From contig NC_064036.1 in NCBI RefSeq assembly GCF_932526225.1, positions 17,754,953-17,818,952 of the forward strand: a DNA stretch of 64,000 nt, written 5' to 3'. The position numbers and the translations under genes are program-made. Shown in pieces: positions 1 through 11,262 of this stretch. The DNA is from Nematostella vectensis (Eukaryota > Cnidaria > Anthozoa > Actiniaria > Edwardsiidae). Position 1 is the stretch's first letter. The number at the start of each line of letters is the position of its first letter. The notes beneath the pieces were generated by a model. The model did no database searches, was not told the origin of the DNA, and worked only from the letters and a program-made list of their open reading frames with translations.

Positions 1-1398
1 GCAAACGAGTCACTAACCCAACTGATGGAAGCCATGCGATCCCTCGCCATTATCCCCATTGCTACCTGTGTGCTCCGCACTGAACTCCTCCAGATGCGAC
101 AAGAGCGAGACGAGTCATTCAGGTCCTTCACGGCCAAAGTAAGAGGCAAAGCCGAAACCTGCGCCTACAACGCGAAGTGCTCATGTAGTCGTCCCGTCGA
201 CTACACAGACCACGTAATCCGTGACGTCATCATTAACGGACTATACGATAACGAGATTCGGAGGGAAGTCCTGGGCATTGACGGTATCCTGGAGAAGCCG
301 ATAAATCAAGTCATCGCCGTAGTAGAGAGTAAGGAAATGGCACGCAACGCCCTGCCCCCTTCCCCCTCATTATCCGCCGTCTCATCCTTCCAGAGACAGA
401 AAACAAACTCACCGCACCCTGCCTCAAGCCCCCCTCAAGCGGATCAGGCGAAAGAAGCAACATGCCCCGGATGTCAAAAGACATTCAAGCTGTTTACCGA
501 AGGAACTCGCGGATGGAACAAAAAACCGCACCAGCTGTGCATCGACTGTCATAGGGTGAACCGGCGATCAAGACGCCCACAGCGACAGCCTCAACAACGC
601 TCGCCCCAGGCCCCGACGGTCCATGCCAACCAAGCAGAGCCGATTGCTCAGATATCATCCCTCCACGGTGAGACGAAACAAGATACCCGCCCCACCACAC
701 ACGCCACCACGGCCAAGCGGCCCGTACGTCTAGACCACCACATCTTCTCCAAGGGAGAATGGAAGCGAGCCCGCTTCAGGGATCACCCCAGGGTACCAAT
801 CACAATCTCGCTCGCACGAAAGGGCAGACATCGGAAGGAAACCGCCGACACCACCCCCGACATACACGCCGCCGTGTCTGCCATAGCAGAAACAGGAGGA
901 CAATCCGACCTATGGTCCCTGGCGGACTTCTTAGCATGTGGCTTCTCGAGAGAAGAGCTCCAACCCATCAGACCTAGCCTAACGGCGGCTAATAACTCGC
1001 CCATATCCATAGAAGGGGCGTTCTTCGCCAAACTCAGCGCAACATCCTACAGTGGACAATCCACGACGTCATTCTCCATGGTGTACGTGAGCAGCTCGGT
1101 ACGAGATATGTACCTTTCTTACGACTCGCTTCTGAACCTAGACCTCCTGCCGCACTGTTTCCCACGCCCTGATGACGTCACAAAGGCCTCTAACGAGCGA
1201 CGACCCGCCTCACAAAATAAAACCCGCCCCAACTACACCTCGCCAACCACCAATGCCGCTCGCATCGTCAACGAAGGATGTACCAAACCTGCCTCTGAAC
1301 ATGACGTCACATGTTCGTGCCCCCAGCGTGAGACAACCCCACCACGCCCCCTTCAGAGCTGCCGTTCCCCTGCACACCAGCGAACAACACTAAGATGA
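1..1398 (+). pseudogene. Ty3/gypsy gag (partial) with degenerate protease
   Basis: The reading frame is open from the window edge to a TGA at 1396-1398. The N-terminal part matches the gag of copy 2 residue for residue. About residues 146-180 of the ORF from base 25 form a cysteine pair motif (CPGC then CIDC about 30 residues on), probably the nucleic-acid-binding knuckle. Further on, near 880-900, is a retropepsin-like segment, but the expected Asp-Thr-Gly reads Glu-Thr-Gly. The catalytic aspartate therefore appears lost. The stop codon overlaps an ATG in another frame (ATGA at 1395-1398). The native element may be gag-pol fused or coupled. This copy is inferred inactive. Confidence 0.85.
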
Positions 1399-2447
1399 AA
1401 GCCTGGCTCCTGAACAGATACGCCTCGTCCACGCTTAATACCTGCCCTCATCGAGCACTCCCTTGCATGGAGGGCCCGCCCGTAGAGATCCACGTGGACC
1501 CCACCGCCAAACCCACTGCCTGCCACACACCGGCCAATATACCCCTCCACTGGCAAAAACGCGTGTACGAAGACCTCCTCCGTGATGAAGCCCTTTGGCG
1601 TGGTAGAGCGAGTCCCCTATGGCGAACCAGTCACGTGGTGCCACAGAATGGTAGTCACACGGAAGCACGATGGATCACCTCGCCGCACAGTGGACCTCTC
1701 ACCACTCAACAAGTACTGCCAACGCGAGACGTATGCGACGGAATCACCGTTTCAACTCGCGCGGCGCATTCCCAACGACACATGGAAGACCGTGACCGAC
1801 GCATGGAACGGTTACCACAGCGTACCCTTACGCTCATCAGACCGCCACCTGACCACCTTTATCACTCCATTTGGCCGCTGGCGCTACACACGGGCACCCC
1901 AAGGCTTCCTCTCCTCGGGGGATGGATACAATCGGAGGTTCGACGCCATCCTAGCTGAATTTGAGCGCAAAGAACGATGCGTTGACGACACGGTGCACTA
2001 CGACCATGACCTGGAACAACACTGGTGGAGGACCATCGAATTCCTCACTCGCGTCGGACAGGCTGGGATAGTCCTCAATCCCGACAAATTTCAGTTCGCC
2101 GGGAGGAGCGTGGACTTCGCGGGATTCCACGTCTCAGACCACACCATTGAGCCACTCCCGAAATACCTCGACGCCATCAGAGAATTTCCCACCCCAACTA
2201 GCACGACAGACATCAGAAGCTGGTTTGGCCTGGTGAACCAAGTGTCCAATTACGCGCAACTCCGCGATCTGATGGCACCCTTTAAGCCATTCCTGAGTCC
2301 CCGCCACAAGTTCTTATGGTCATCCGAGCTCGAAGAAGCATTTCAAGCCTCCAAAGAAAAAATTGTCAAAGCCATCCGCGAGGGAGTGGAGATTTTAGCG
2401 AGGGATCGGATACTTTTTACTACAGCAGCACTGCAGTTGCTCCTCCG
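1395..2447 (+). pseudogene. Ty3/gypsy reverse transcriptase, frameshifted
   Basis: The fingers region begins in the frame from 1395 and moves to the frame of 1582-2661 near base 1590. In the 1582 frame the motifs are TVDLSPLNK (about residue 37), a TDAWNGYHS block with the first catalytic Asp near residue 73, RAPQGF near 104, and the polymerase box CVDDTV at residues 133-138, a variant of the usual YVDD. The connection region follows (SWFGLVNQ). Around 2390-2450 coding sense is lost, so a short deletion plus frameshift separates it from RNase H. It is clearly an RT of Ty3 type and clearly broken. Confidence 0.9.
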
Positions 2448-2449
2448 GC

Positions 2450-2782
2450 ATGCCCGACTGCTGTCCCGGGGGATGGGGAATCACCCTCGCCGGCTCCCGC
2501 TTCCTGTCGCCCGCCGAACAACGCTACGCTGCCATCGAGGGAGAGGCCCTCGCCGTCGCTTGGGGACTGGAACAGACCCGCTACTTTACACAAGGGTGCG
2601 ACAACCTTGTGATCATCACCGACCACAAACCCCTGATCTTCGGCGATCGCACCCTGGATGAAATCTCGAACTCGCGACTCTTCCGCCTCAAGCAGCGCAC
2701 CCTACCATGGCGTTTCGAGATACACCACCTGCCCGGAAAAAGAAACTACGCAGCAGATGCCACATCTAGACACCCATCCTAG
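2450..2782 (+). pseudogene. Ty3/gypsy RNase H fragment
   Basis: About 110 residues with hallmark Ty3-type RNase H strings: LSPAEQRYAAIEGEALAVAW, in which the Glu of EGEAL is a metal ligand, and IITDHKPL, which carries a conserved Asp. The HHLPGKRNYAADATSRH tail follows, with the Asp of the ADATS box. The N-terminal part of the domain, including the first Asp, is missing because of the rearrangement just upstream. A TAG at 2780-2782 ends the frame before the integrase. Family assignment is secure; function is not expected. Confidence 0.85.
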
Positions 2783-2848
2783 TCAAACACGGAAGAGAAA
2801 GCCCCCCTATGCTCGGCGAATCCCCCTGACGCCGCAGAGATTGCGCTA

Positions 2849-4330
2849 ATGACCGCCATACGGGACACTGCCCAAGAGCTAGGCGCCATCTCCTGGACCC
2901 TCCTCGCGCAGGAAACCCAACTTAACAAAGATGACCCCACCCTGGCAAACCTTGGACCCATTTACGAATCCATTTACCAGGAGGAGGGCGTCCTCATGTA
3001 CCAAGATCGAGTGGTGGTCCCCCCGTCCGTACGTCAGCGGGTACTCCACAGCCTGCACGCCGCTCACCAAGGAACCTCATCGATGGAACAGCGGGCCCGG
3101 TCCATCGTATACTGGCCTGGCATGTCGAATGACATACGTGTCACCAGGGAGAAATGCCACGACTGTAACAGGAACGCGCCGTCACAGGCCAGAACCCCCC
3201 CTCTTCCCACTGCGCCACCATCAACCCCGTTCGAAGCAGTGTTCGCCGACTTCTTCGACTACAAAGGTTACCATTACCTCGTCGTAGGAGATCGCCTCTC
3301 TGGCTGGGTAGAAGTCTTAAGTTCCCCAGCCACAACCAACCTTGCAGGAAGCACAGGATTAATTCGCCACCTCCGCACCTTCTTCGCCACGTTCGGCGTA
3401 CCCGAGGAGCTCTCGAGTGACGGAGGCCCAGAGTTCACCGCCAAGGCTACGGAGGACTTCCTACGCACCTGGGACGTCAAACAACGTCTGTCTTCAGTCA
3501 GCTTCCCACAGTCCAACGGCAGGGCCGAGGTGGCAGTTAAAACTGCAAAGCGTCTACTGCTATCCAACACTGGTCCCACGGGAAGCCTTGACCAGGACCG
3601 ATTCCTGAGAGCCATCCTACAGCTGCTGAACACACCCTACCAGGACTGCAGTTTATCACCGGCCCAGATCATTTTTGGGCGCCCCCTGAGGGACACACTC
3701 GCATTTGTCAACCGCCTGGATAAGTTCTCCAACCCCCACATACGACCCCTCTGGCGTCAGGCATGGGCGGCGAAGGAGGACGCACTCCGAACGCGGATCT
3801 CCCGCACAACAGAGTCCCTCAGAGAGCACGCGCGACCCCTCCGCCCCCTCGCCATCGGCACAAGAGTCTTCCTGCAGAACCAGCAGGGCCCTAACCCGAA
3901 CAAGTGGGACAGATCAGGGGTAGTCGTCGAAGCAGCAGGACACGATCAATACCGTGTGAAGGTAGATGGCTCCGGACGCGTAACACTACGAAACCGCCGC
4001 TTCCTACGTGCGTACACACCAGCCTTACCAACCATACCACAGGCGCCGTCAGGGGCCCCAGCAAAGACGCCATCAATGGCTCCAGCCGCCCCATCCCCGC
4101 CCTCTCAAACATGTCACCATACTAATAGGACGGCGACACCAGCCACCACACCAGGTGTTCCCACCCCTGACCTCGCCACAGCCGCCCTAGCACTACAAGT
4201 ATCGCCTGAAGAACCTGACGCTGCTGAAGCGATGACTCTGCCATCCCCACCCAACGCAGCGGCACGCCCCCGTCGCACCATACGACGACCCAAACAGTTT
4301 GAACCTGAGACAGGGACATGGACCGAATGA
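2849..4330 (+). CDS. Ty3/gypsy integrase with C-terminal tail
   Basis: A 493-residue open frame and the best preserved part of copy 1. The N-terminal zinc-binding region has histidines at 67-73 and the CHDC pair at 103/106. The catalytic core has D134, D191 and E227; the spacing of 35 residues between D191 and E227 is the canonical D,D(35)E. The chromodomain-like or GPY-type end is replaced by a region rich in Pro, Ala and Thr (residues about 390-470). The codon chosen at 2849 is only the first ATG after the stop at 2782. In an intact element this would be part of pol, so the start is not biological. The same tail occurs in copy 2. Confidence 0.9.
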   Translation: MTAIRDTAQELGAISWTLLAQETQLNKDDPTLANLGPIYESIYQEEGVLMYQDRVVVPPSVRQRVLHSLHAAHQGTSSMEQRARSIVYWPGMSNDIRVTREKCHDCNRNAPSQARTPPLPTAPPSTPFEAVFADFFDYKGYHYLVVGDRLSGWVEVLSSPATTNLAGSTGLIRHLRTFFATFGVPEELSSDGGPEFTAKATEDFLRTWDVKQRLSSVSFPQSNGRAEVAVKTAKRLLLSNTGPTGSLDQDRFLRAILQLLNTPYQDCSLSPAQIIFGRPLRDTLAFVNRLDKFSNPHIRPLWRQAWAAKEDALRTRISRTTESLREHARPLRPLAIGTRVFLQNQQGPNPNKWDRSGVVVEAAGHDQYRVKVDGSGRVTLRNRRFLRAYTPALPTIPQAPSGAPAKTPSMAPAAPSPPSQTCHHTNRTATPATTPGVPTPDLATAALALQVSPEEPDAAEAMTLPSPPNAAARPRRTIRRPKQFEPETGTWTE

Positions 4331-4377
4331 GTCCTCACCCCTATGCCCCACCATCATTGTGACATTGGTCCTCGGAC

Positions 4378-4385
4378 TGGGGGGA
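4378..4385 (+). other. Polypurine tract
   Basis: A run of G with a final A (TGGGGGGA) lies directly against the 5' edge of the 3' LTR, where plus-strand DNA priming occurs in LTR elements. Confidence 0.7.
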
Positions 4386-4635
4386 TGAAGGGACTACCTC
4401 TGACCGATCCGATGGCTCAAGAAGACCGCTGACAGGTCTCCTCGGTCGGCCATCTTGGATCACGGTCATTCGTTATGCTCCGAGATACAGAGACACACTG
4501 ACTCTTATCGTAAGTTTGTTACCTTAGATGATTAGCCAATTGTTTGTATTAGGTATTATCGGTTTGTATTGTAGAATCGTATCATCGTTTGTGATTAAAG
4601 ACCATAAACAATCTACAATCGAGGAGTTTTCTTCA
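4386..4635 (+). repeat. 3' LTR of Ty3 copy 1
   Basis: It begins TGAAGGGACTACC and ends GTTTTCTTCA, matching both 264-bp LTRs of copy 2 over its whole length. It is 250 bp because about 14 bp is missing near 4556-4562. Its flank (CGCTC) cannot be tested as a TSD because the 5' end is outside the window. Confidence 0.93.
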
Positions 4636-4987
4636 CGCTCTAAACTCGTAAAATTCATCTTCTTGGGAAGAAAAAAAAACACCACAAACGTATACATCCC
4701 AACTAAGTTTATTTCATGAATAAGAGCATGAAGATATAACTAATAGATGTTTATTTGCGTGATTTCGTATGTCCATAGAAATTCTTCACTGACGCGGGTG
4801 GGAAGCCTGTGGACAGCATAGATCAAAGTTACCCCAATTTAGTAAATCCCACTTTTAGCCATTAAATAATATCTATATCTATTGTCGGAGTGTTGTATAA
4901 GTTTTCGAGCGAGACTCTCGCTTATTGACCAACCATAGGGTGCGAATGGAGTTGTGCATTACACAAAAACCAAGAAGTGCATCCTAG
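4636..4987. other. Gap without recognised gene
   Basis: AT-rich sequence after the LTR. I see no coding resemblance, RNA gene or repeat here. Confidence 0.5.
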
Positions 4988-5317
4988 GAGGGGGGGGGGG
5001 ACTCCGATAAAAACAGACGGGGGTGATCGTCGGCAAAATCCGCGATTTTAAACCTGAGGGATGGGTGGGCGTGGTCAACAGAAATTCTTACCCCTAAGAG
5101 ATAACAAATTGTGTGTGGTTGAAAGCATTTTTAACCCTATGAGATAGCAAGATGGGGAAAAAACGTTGAACATCCACTAAAGGGCGAATTTTGTACCCTA
5201 AGAGATTGTAAATTCGAAAAAATCCGTCGACACCCCCTAAGGGATGGCAGTCAAAATGTTAAACCCTAAAAAAGGAACGATCGCCCCTGACTATTCTGGA
5301 GAGTCCCCCCTCCCTCG
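4988..5317. mobile_element. Short TIR element (MITE-like), about 330 bp
   Basis: The left end reads a G run then ACTCCGATA...GGGGGTGATCG. The right end, read as reverse complement, gives a G run then GACTCTCCAG...AGGGGCGATCG, so the two ends form imperfect inverted repeats of about 40 bp. Inside are four diverged repeats of a CCCTAAGAGAT-like motif spaced about 50 bp. There is no coding capacity. A clear TSD was not found, so the outer limits are approximate. Confidence 0.5.
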
Positions 5318-5349
5318 GGCAGTAAAGTTTGAGTTGAGTTTTGAGTAAC

Positions 5350-8056
5350 TCGATGGCCTTCAGGTCCTTTTGTCATATCGATGACCTTCAGGTGCTTTTG
5401 TTATATCGATGGCCTTCAGGTGCTTTTGTTATATAGATGGCCTTCAGGTGCTTTTGTTACATGGATGACCTTCAGGTGCTTTTGTTATATTGAAGACCTT
5501 CAGGTGCTTTTGTTACATGGATGACCTTCAGGTGCTTTTGTTATATTGATGACCTTCAGGTACTTTTGTTATATCGATGACCTTCAGTTGCTTTTGTTAT
5601 ATCGATGACATTCAGCTGCTTTTGTTATAACGATGGCCTTCAGGTGCTTTTGTTATATCGATGGCCTTCAGGTGCTTTTGTTATATGGATGGCCTTCAGG
5701 TGATTTTGTTATATGGATGACCTTCAGGCGCTTTTGTTTTATTGATGACCTTCAGTTGCTTTTGTTATATGGATGACCTTCAGGTGCTTTTGTTATATCG
5801 ATGACCTTCAGTTGCTTTTGTTATATGGATGACCTTCAGGTGCTTTTGTTATATCGATGACCTTCAGGTGCTTTGTTATATCGATGGCCTTCAGGTGCTT
5901 TGTTATATCGATGACATTTAGCTGCTTTTGTTATAACGATGGCCTTCAGGTGCTTTTGTTATATAGATGGCCTTCAGGTGCTTTTGTTATATGGATGGCT
6001 TTCAGGTGATTTTGTTATATGGATGACCTTCAGGTGCTTTTGTTATATTGATGACCTTCAGGTGCTTTTGTTATATAGATGACCTTCAATTGCTTTTGTT
6101 ATATGGATGACCTCCAAGTGCTTTTGTTACATCGATGACCTTCAGGTGCTTTTGTTATATCGATGGCCCTCGAGTGCTTTTGTTATATCGATGACCTTCA
6201 GGTGCTTTTGTTATATCGATGACCTTAGGTGCTTATGTTATATCGATGACCTTCAGGTGCTTTTGTGATATCGATGGCCTTCAGGTGCTTTTGTTATATC
6301 GATTGGCTTCAGGTGCTTTTGTTATACGAATGACCTTCAGGTGGTTTTGTTATCTCGATGATCTTCAGGTGCTTTTGTTATATCAATGATCTTCAGGTGC
6401 TTTTGTTATATCGATGACCTTCAGGTGCTTTTGTTATATCGATGACCTTCAAGTGTTTTCGTTATATCGATGACCTTCAGGTGCTTTTGTTATATCGATG
6501 ACCTTCGGGTGCTTTTGTTATATCGATGACCTTCAAGTGTTTTCGTTATATCGATGGCCTTCAGGTACTTTTGTTATATGGATGGCCTTCAGGTGCTTTT
6601 GTTATTTGGATGACCTTCAGGTGCTATTGATATATCGATGGCCTTCAGGTGCTTTAGTTATATAGATGACCTTCAGGTGCGTTTGTTATATCGATGGTCT
6701 TCAGGTGTTTTTTGTTATATCGATGGCCTTTAGGTGCTTTTGTTATATGGATGACCTTCAGTTGCTTTTGTTATATGGATGACCTTCAGGTGCTTTTGTT
6801 ATATCGATGACCTTCAGGTGCTTTGTTATATCGATGGCCTTCAGGTGCTTTTGTTATATAGAAGGCCTTTAGGTGCTTTGTTATATCGATGACCTTCAGG
6901 TGCTTTGTTATATCGATGACCTTCAGCTGCTTTATTATATCGATGACCTTCAGGTGCTTTTGTGATATCGATGGCCTTCAGGTGCTTTTGTTATATAGAT
7001 GGCCTTCAGGTGCTTTTGTTATATGGATGGCTTTCAGGTGCATTTGTTATATCGATGAGCTTCTGGTGCTTTTGTTATATCGATGACCTTCAAGTGTTTT
7101 AGTTATATCGATGGCCTTCAGGTGCTTTTGTTATATGGATGGCCTTCAGGTGCTTTTGTTATATGGATGACCTTCAGGTGCTTTTGTTATATCGATTACC
7201 TTCAGGTGCTTTTGTTATATTGATGACCTTCAGGTGCTTTTGTTATGCGGATGACCTTCAGGTGCTTTTGTTATATCGATGACCTTCAGGTGCTTTTGTT
7301 ATATTGATGACCTTCAGCTGCTTTTGTTATATGGATGACCTTCAGGTGCTTTTGTTTTACGGATGGCCTTCAGGTGCTTTTGTTATATGGATGACCTCCA
7401 AGTGCTTTTGTTTATCGATGACATTCAGGTGCTTTTGTTATATGGATGACCTCAAAGTGCTTTTGTTTATCGATGACATTCAGGTGCTTTTGTTATATGG
7501 ATGACCTCAAAGTGATTTTGTTATATCGATGACCTTCATTTGCTTTTGTTATATCGATGGCCTTGAGGTGCTTGTGTTATATCGATGGCCTTCGGGTGTT
7601 TTTGTTATATCGATGACCTTCAAGTGTTTTCGTTATATCGATGGCCTTCAGGTGCTTTTGTTATATCGATGGCCATCAGGTGTTTTTGTTATATCGATGG
7701 GCTTCAGGTGCTTTTGTTATACGAATGACCTTCAGGTGCTTTTATTATATCGATGACCTTCAGGTGCTTTTGTTATATCGATGACCATCAGGTGCTTTTG
7801 TTATACGGGTGACCTTTAGGTGCGTTTGTTTTATCGATGACCAGGTGCTTTGTTATATCGATGGCCTTCAGGTGCTTTTGTTATTTGGATGGCCTTCAGG
7901 TGCTTTTGTTATATCGATAACCTTCAGGTGATTTTGTTATATCGATGACCTTCAGATGCTTTTGTTATATCAATGGCCTTCAGGTGCTTTTGTTATATCG
8001 ATGGGCTTTAGGTGCTTTTGTTATACGAATGACCTTCAGGTGCTTTTGTTATATGC
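5350..8056. repeat. 28-bp minisatellite, about 97 units
   Basis: The unit is ATGACCTTCAGGTGCTTTTG plus TTATATCG, with common variants (GACC/GGCC, ATCG/ATGG/ATAG, and units shortened by one T). It runs for 2.7 kb with few interruptions. Open frames of 60-75 codons within it only reflect the repeat, since 28 is not a multiple of three. No gene is called. Confidence 0.95.
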
Positions 8057-8274
8057 TTTTATACAGGGTAATCGAAAGAAGTAGGGAAAACTTTATCTAA
8101 CTTATTCAGCTGCCAACTTGATGAAGTTAAATAGTGTGTTTGGCACCGAAGCAACTCAAAGTTCACAAAGTAATTTCGAACTTTTAGCAAGATTTCCTGA
8201 AACGAGATTTATCGCTATATGTACTACATTTCATTAGAATGGCACTGAGTGCGCGTCAACTCGCCACCAACACA

Positions 8275-8375
8275 AACTCGCCATCACCATTGGGTAACTT
8301 GCCAGTACTATTGGGTAACTCGCCAACATTATTGGGTAACTCGCCGACACTATTTGGTAACTCGCTAACCTTATT
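8275..8375. repeat. Short 21-bp tandem array
   Basis: Four to five units of AACTCGCCAACATTATTGGGT with substitutions. The period is a multiple of three, so it gives spurious open frames on the minus strand. Confidence 0.85.
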
Positions 8376-10549
8376 TTTAACTCGCCACCGCCGTAAGTTG
8401 CGGTGAGGTGTGTGGTGGTAAGTTGACCGTAAAACGCTGAGAACATCAGTGTTGTGAGATTCCCCAATTAAATCCATGGAACATCAATGATAAATAATAT
8501 GAAGGGTTTTTACTTTCCACTCTGAGTACAGTCATTTAAAAACTATAAAGTATGTAAAACACTTGAGTAAAACATTTAGGGAATTCACTGCAATAGGATA
8601 AGAACTTTTTGTGTAAATGTGGGAAAACGTACACTAGAGAAAAAGCGTTCGGCATATGAACGAAAAAATATCGTTCGAAGGATTATGCAGACGCTTTTAC
8701 GATATTCAGAACGATATCAGGTTTCTACGAGAAAAGATCTCCCATTTTCAAGATCGTTTCTCTGAAGTCAAGTCGTTTGTTCTAAGGCAATATCGTTCTT
8801 CCGAAGACAAGATCGATCTTCCTGTTTTTAAAATCGTCCATCACCGAGGTTAACACTCGAAGGCGAGAGCGTTTTTCCGATTTTCAAGATCGTTTATCCG
8901 AAGAAAAAATCGGCTCCACGAAGACAAGAACTTCTTTCCGGGATTTGGAAAACATTTATAAGTGCGAGAAAACCCCTAACAGCCTTAAGGCAAAAACGTT
9001 CTTCCGATTTTGATAATCGTTACAAAAAATGCAACATCGCTCTCTCGAGAAATGCTTGGTTTGTTGATTTTAATTATGAGCTATATTTCAGCTTAGCCAA
9101 GAGACCACAATGTAAGAGAACATATCTCCCGTATTAGGGTATGTTTCAATGATAAGTCTTTGGAGTTCAAAGACAAAGGGACAAATACCGTGAGATTAAA
9201 AGGTTAAATTTATTCGTTAGATTAGACTTAGAAATTTGTTTAAAGAGGAATATTTATTTATCTTATTTAGTCGCTTTCATCACGCTACAAAATCAGAAAA
9301 AGAAGCAAGTAACGTGATGAAGCAAACGGACTCGATGTCCCTTCCCACGGGTTACCTGTGCCCCAGATAGCCTGGGTTACCCACCCATAAGGCCTTGCGA
9401 TTGCTAAAACACGTTGGCGCCATTTTGAAAAATGAAAAATGCTTATTCGTGTCTGCATCAGCGTTGAAATATGAAATTTCCCAGCTTTTTTTTAAGCAAG
9501 AGCACGAAAGATGGATGTTCAGAATTAATTGAACCTTCTAACTGGTGTAGAGGAAGGTGAATTGTTCTGAAGACATACCAAGAAGAGGCTGAGACTCGTA
9601 AAGGTATCGTCTTCGATTTGCTGAGGTCATCCTATCATGAACTTCATTCATTCTTCGAACTTCATTCCACCTTCATTTTAATGCATAAGTTTTTGTTTCA
9701 ACTAACTTAACTTATAGTTCAGCTAGTGATATATTATATTGATTGAAGTTTTATTTGATGAAATAATTTCCTTCTTCGCAGTATTCAAATTCAAGCACAT
9801 CCAAGGCCACACTAGAACGCGTTCAGACGACCCAGCTTTGAAAGTCTACTGTATGCAAAGCTCAGACCCGTTACAGATTGCTCAGGTAAATCAGATTTAA
9901 CCCGTATTAGACGGTTTGGGAACAGGAATTGTCTAGATACGCGTCAGCCGGGAGCGTTTTATACCCAAACTTTAGACCAGTGAGTTTTATAATTTTGTGA
10001 AACAAAATCGTCCTGTGAACAACATCATCTCGAATCAGCTAAGACTATTAAGAGCTCGGTGGAAGCGATTTGCATTCATGATGCAATTTTAATCTAGAGC
10101 TATTTGTAAAGAGCTAGAACCATGAAAAATCTGACTTAAACCTGGCGTGTTCATTAGTATCTTGTGGGATACTATTTTGCATGATACACGATATAAATTG
10201 TATATATGCGTTTTTGTTCTTTTTATAATTCCTGCTTGGTTTTATGCAATGAAATACGTGAAGTTTCAACATTTTTACTGAGGTAAGTGCCTCACTTATT
10301 TGACACTTGTTGGTTACAGCCTTACAGTACATACATTAAAAGAATTTGCTATTGATTTTTACAGATTGTCTGTAAAATTAGTTAATTTTCTTTGATTGGA
10401 ATAGATTGATATCTATTATTGGTTCTACAGATTCAAAACAACTTTTTTCATAGTAGGAACACACGTAGAGATTTTTTTATCCATCATAGCGCATGCTATT
10501 TTAGAACATGCACGTTTTTGTTATTTGTAATGTTTTTGTGTCTCGTGCC
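8376..10549. other. AT-rich gap
   Basis: No gene recognised. Between about 8650 and 9030 there is a loose repetition of short motifs such as AAGATCGTTT and TCCGAAGA, too diverged to define a unit. The rest shows nothing I can name. Confidence 0.4.
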
Positions 10550-10557
10550 ACTATTCT
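10550..10557. repeat. 8-bp target-site duplication, left copy
   Basis: ACTATTCT directly outside the left inverted repeat; an identical copy is at 16981-16988. Confidence 0.9.
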
Positions 10558-10574
10558 ACAGTGGCCCATAAGGG

Positions 10575-10660
10575 ACATGCTGCAAATAGAAATAATTGCA
10601 GCAAATAGAAAGAGTTGCAGCAAATAGAAAGAATTGCTGCAAATAAAAAGCGAATTGAAT
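10575..10660. repeat. Left subterminal repeats
   Basis: Four copies of a TTGCAGCAAATAGAAA-like motif just inside the left inverted repeat. The same motif is iterated inside the right end. Subterminal repeats of this sort are known transposase-binding sites in hAT elements; that role is inferred here. Confidence 0.7.
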
Positions 10661-11162
10661 CATAATTATAAGTACCTCTGCTGAGATTTTCTAGAGTTCA
10701 CATACATCTGGATTTTCCTTGATTGCTTTAAGCAAGCTACAGGTATCCAACCCACATTGAAGTTGAAGAAGTGAAGGCAAACATGGACTTAGCTGATCTT
10801 TAAGACATATCCATCTATAAAGCAAAAACATAAGAAAAATCAACTTCATATAAGATAACCAAGAGACTTATGACACACATATACATCCACCTCACAAATT
10901 CTAAAAAGGACTTAATGAAAGTGGCATAATGGGCCAAACTCACTCTTTTCATAATTCACTGCATTGTACTAGTTTACAATATTATCAACCTGAGAAACAG
11001 CCTGATTTAATTAATCTGCATTATCTATACAATCTGATTGACTTTTACATTTAGTTGTCATTTCTTTTACCAACAGAAAATGGTACCTAAGCAGTGCATA
11101 ATGGGAATCATGTCTTTTACATGTAAATTGATCATTGAGGTACAATAAACCAAAAACTGGAA

Positions 11163-11262
11163 TTTGTCTCTGCATAAGTCTGCCCTGAAGAAGTCTTATT
11201 AAAGACGGAAATTTGGCAGAGTCGAATACCAGTTTTGGTCTATTGTATTTATTCTGGTTTAC
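11163..11262 (+). repeat. Degenerate repeat with hammerhead-like core
   Basis: Contains CCCTGAAGAAGTCTTATTAA followed by AGACGGAAA, repeated at 17021-17085. CTGAAGA fits CUGANGA, GTCTT/AAGAC forms a hairpin, and GAAA follows. It lies in an intron of the HECT-type gene. See the finding on this motif. Confidence 0.4.

Larger units (their letters stand above)
1..4635 (+). mobile_element. Ty3/gypsy LTR retrotransposon, copy 1 (5' end outside window)
   Basis: The order is gag, degenerate protease, reverse transcriptase, RNase H, integrase and 3' LTR, which is the Ty3/gypsy order. Amino-acid motifs of each domain are readable, but the frame changes at least three times (about 1340-1395, 1590 and 2400-2450) and a stop at 2780-2782 separates RNase H from integrase. 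This copy could not make an intact polyprotein. A second copy of the family lies at 12923-15831 in the opposite orientation. That copy shows that about 0.5 kb of gag plus the 5' LTR of copy 1 lie before the window. Confidence 0.93.

Noticed and set aside
5350..8056. CRISPR-like regular array
   Set aside because: There are no unique spacers: the whole 28-bp unit repeats. The genome is also eukaryotic.
8234..8477. Minus-strand ORFs with repeated LASYPIV-like peptides
   Set aside because: Due to the 21-bp tandem array.
8656..8853. 65-codon plus-strand ORF (FYDIQNDIRFLREKISHFQD)
   Set aside because: Looks helical, but the DNA shows loose short repeats and there is no supporting exon or homologue that I recognise.
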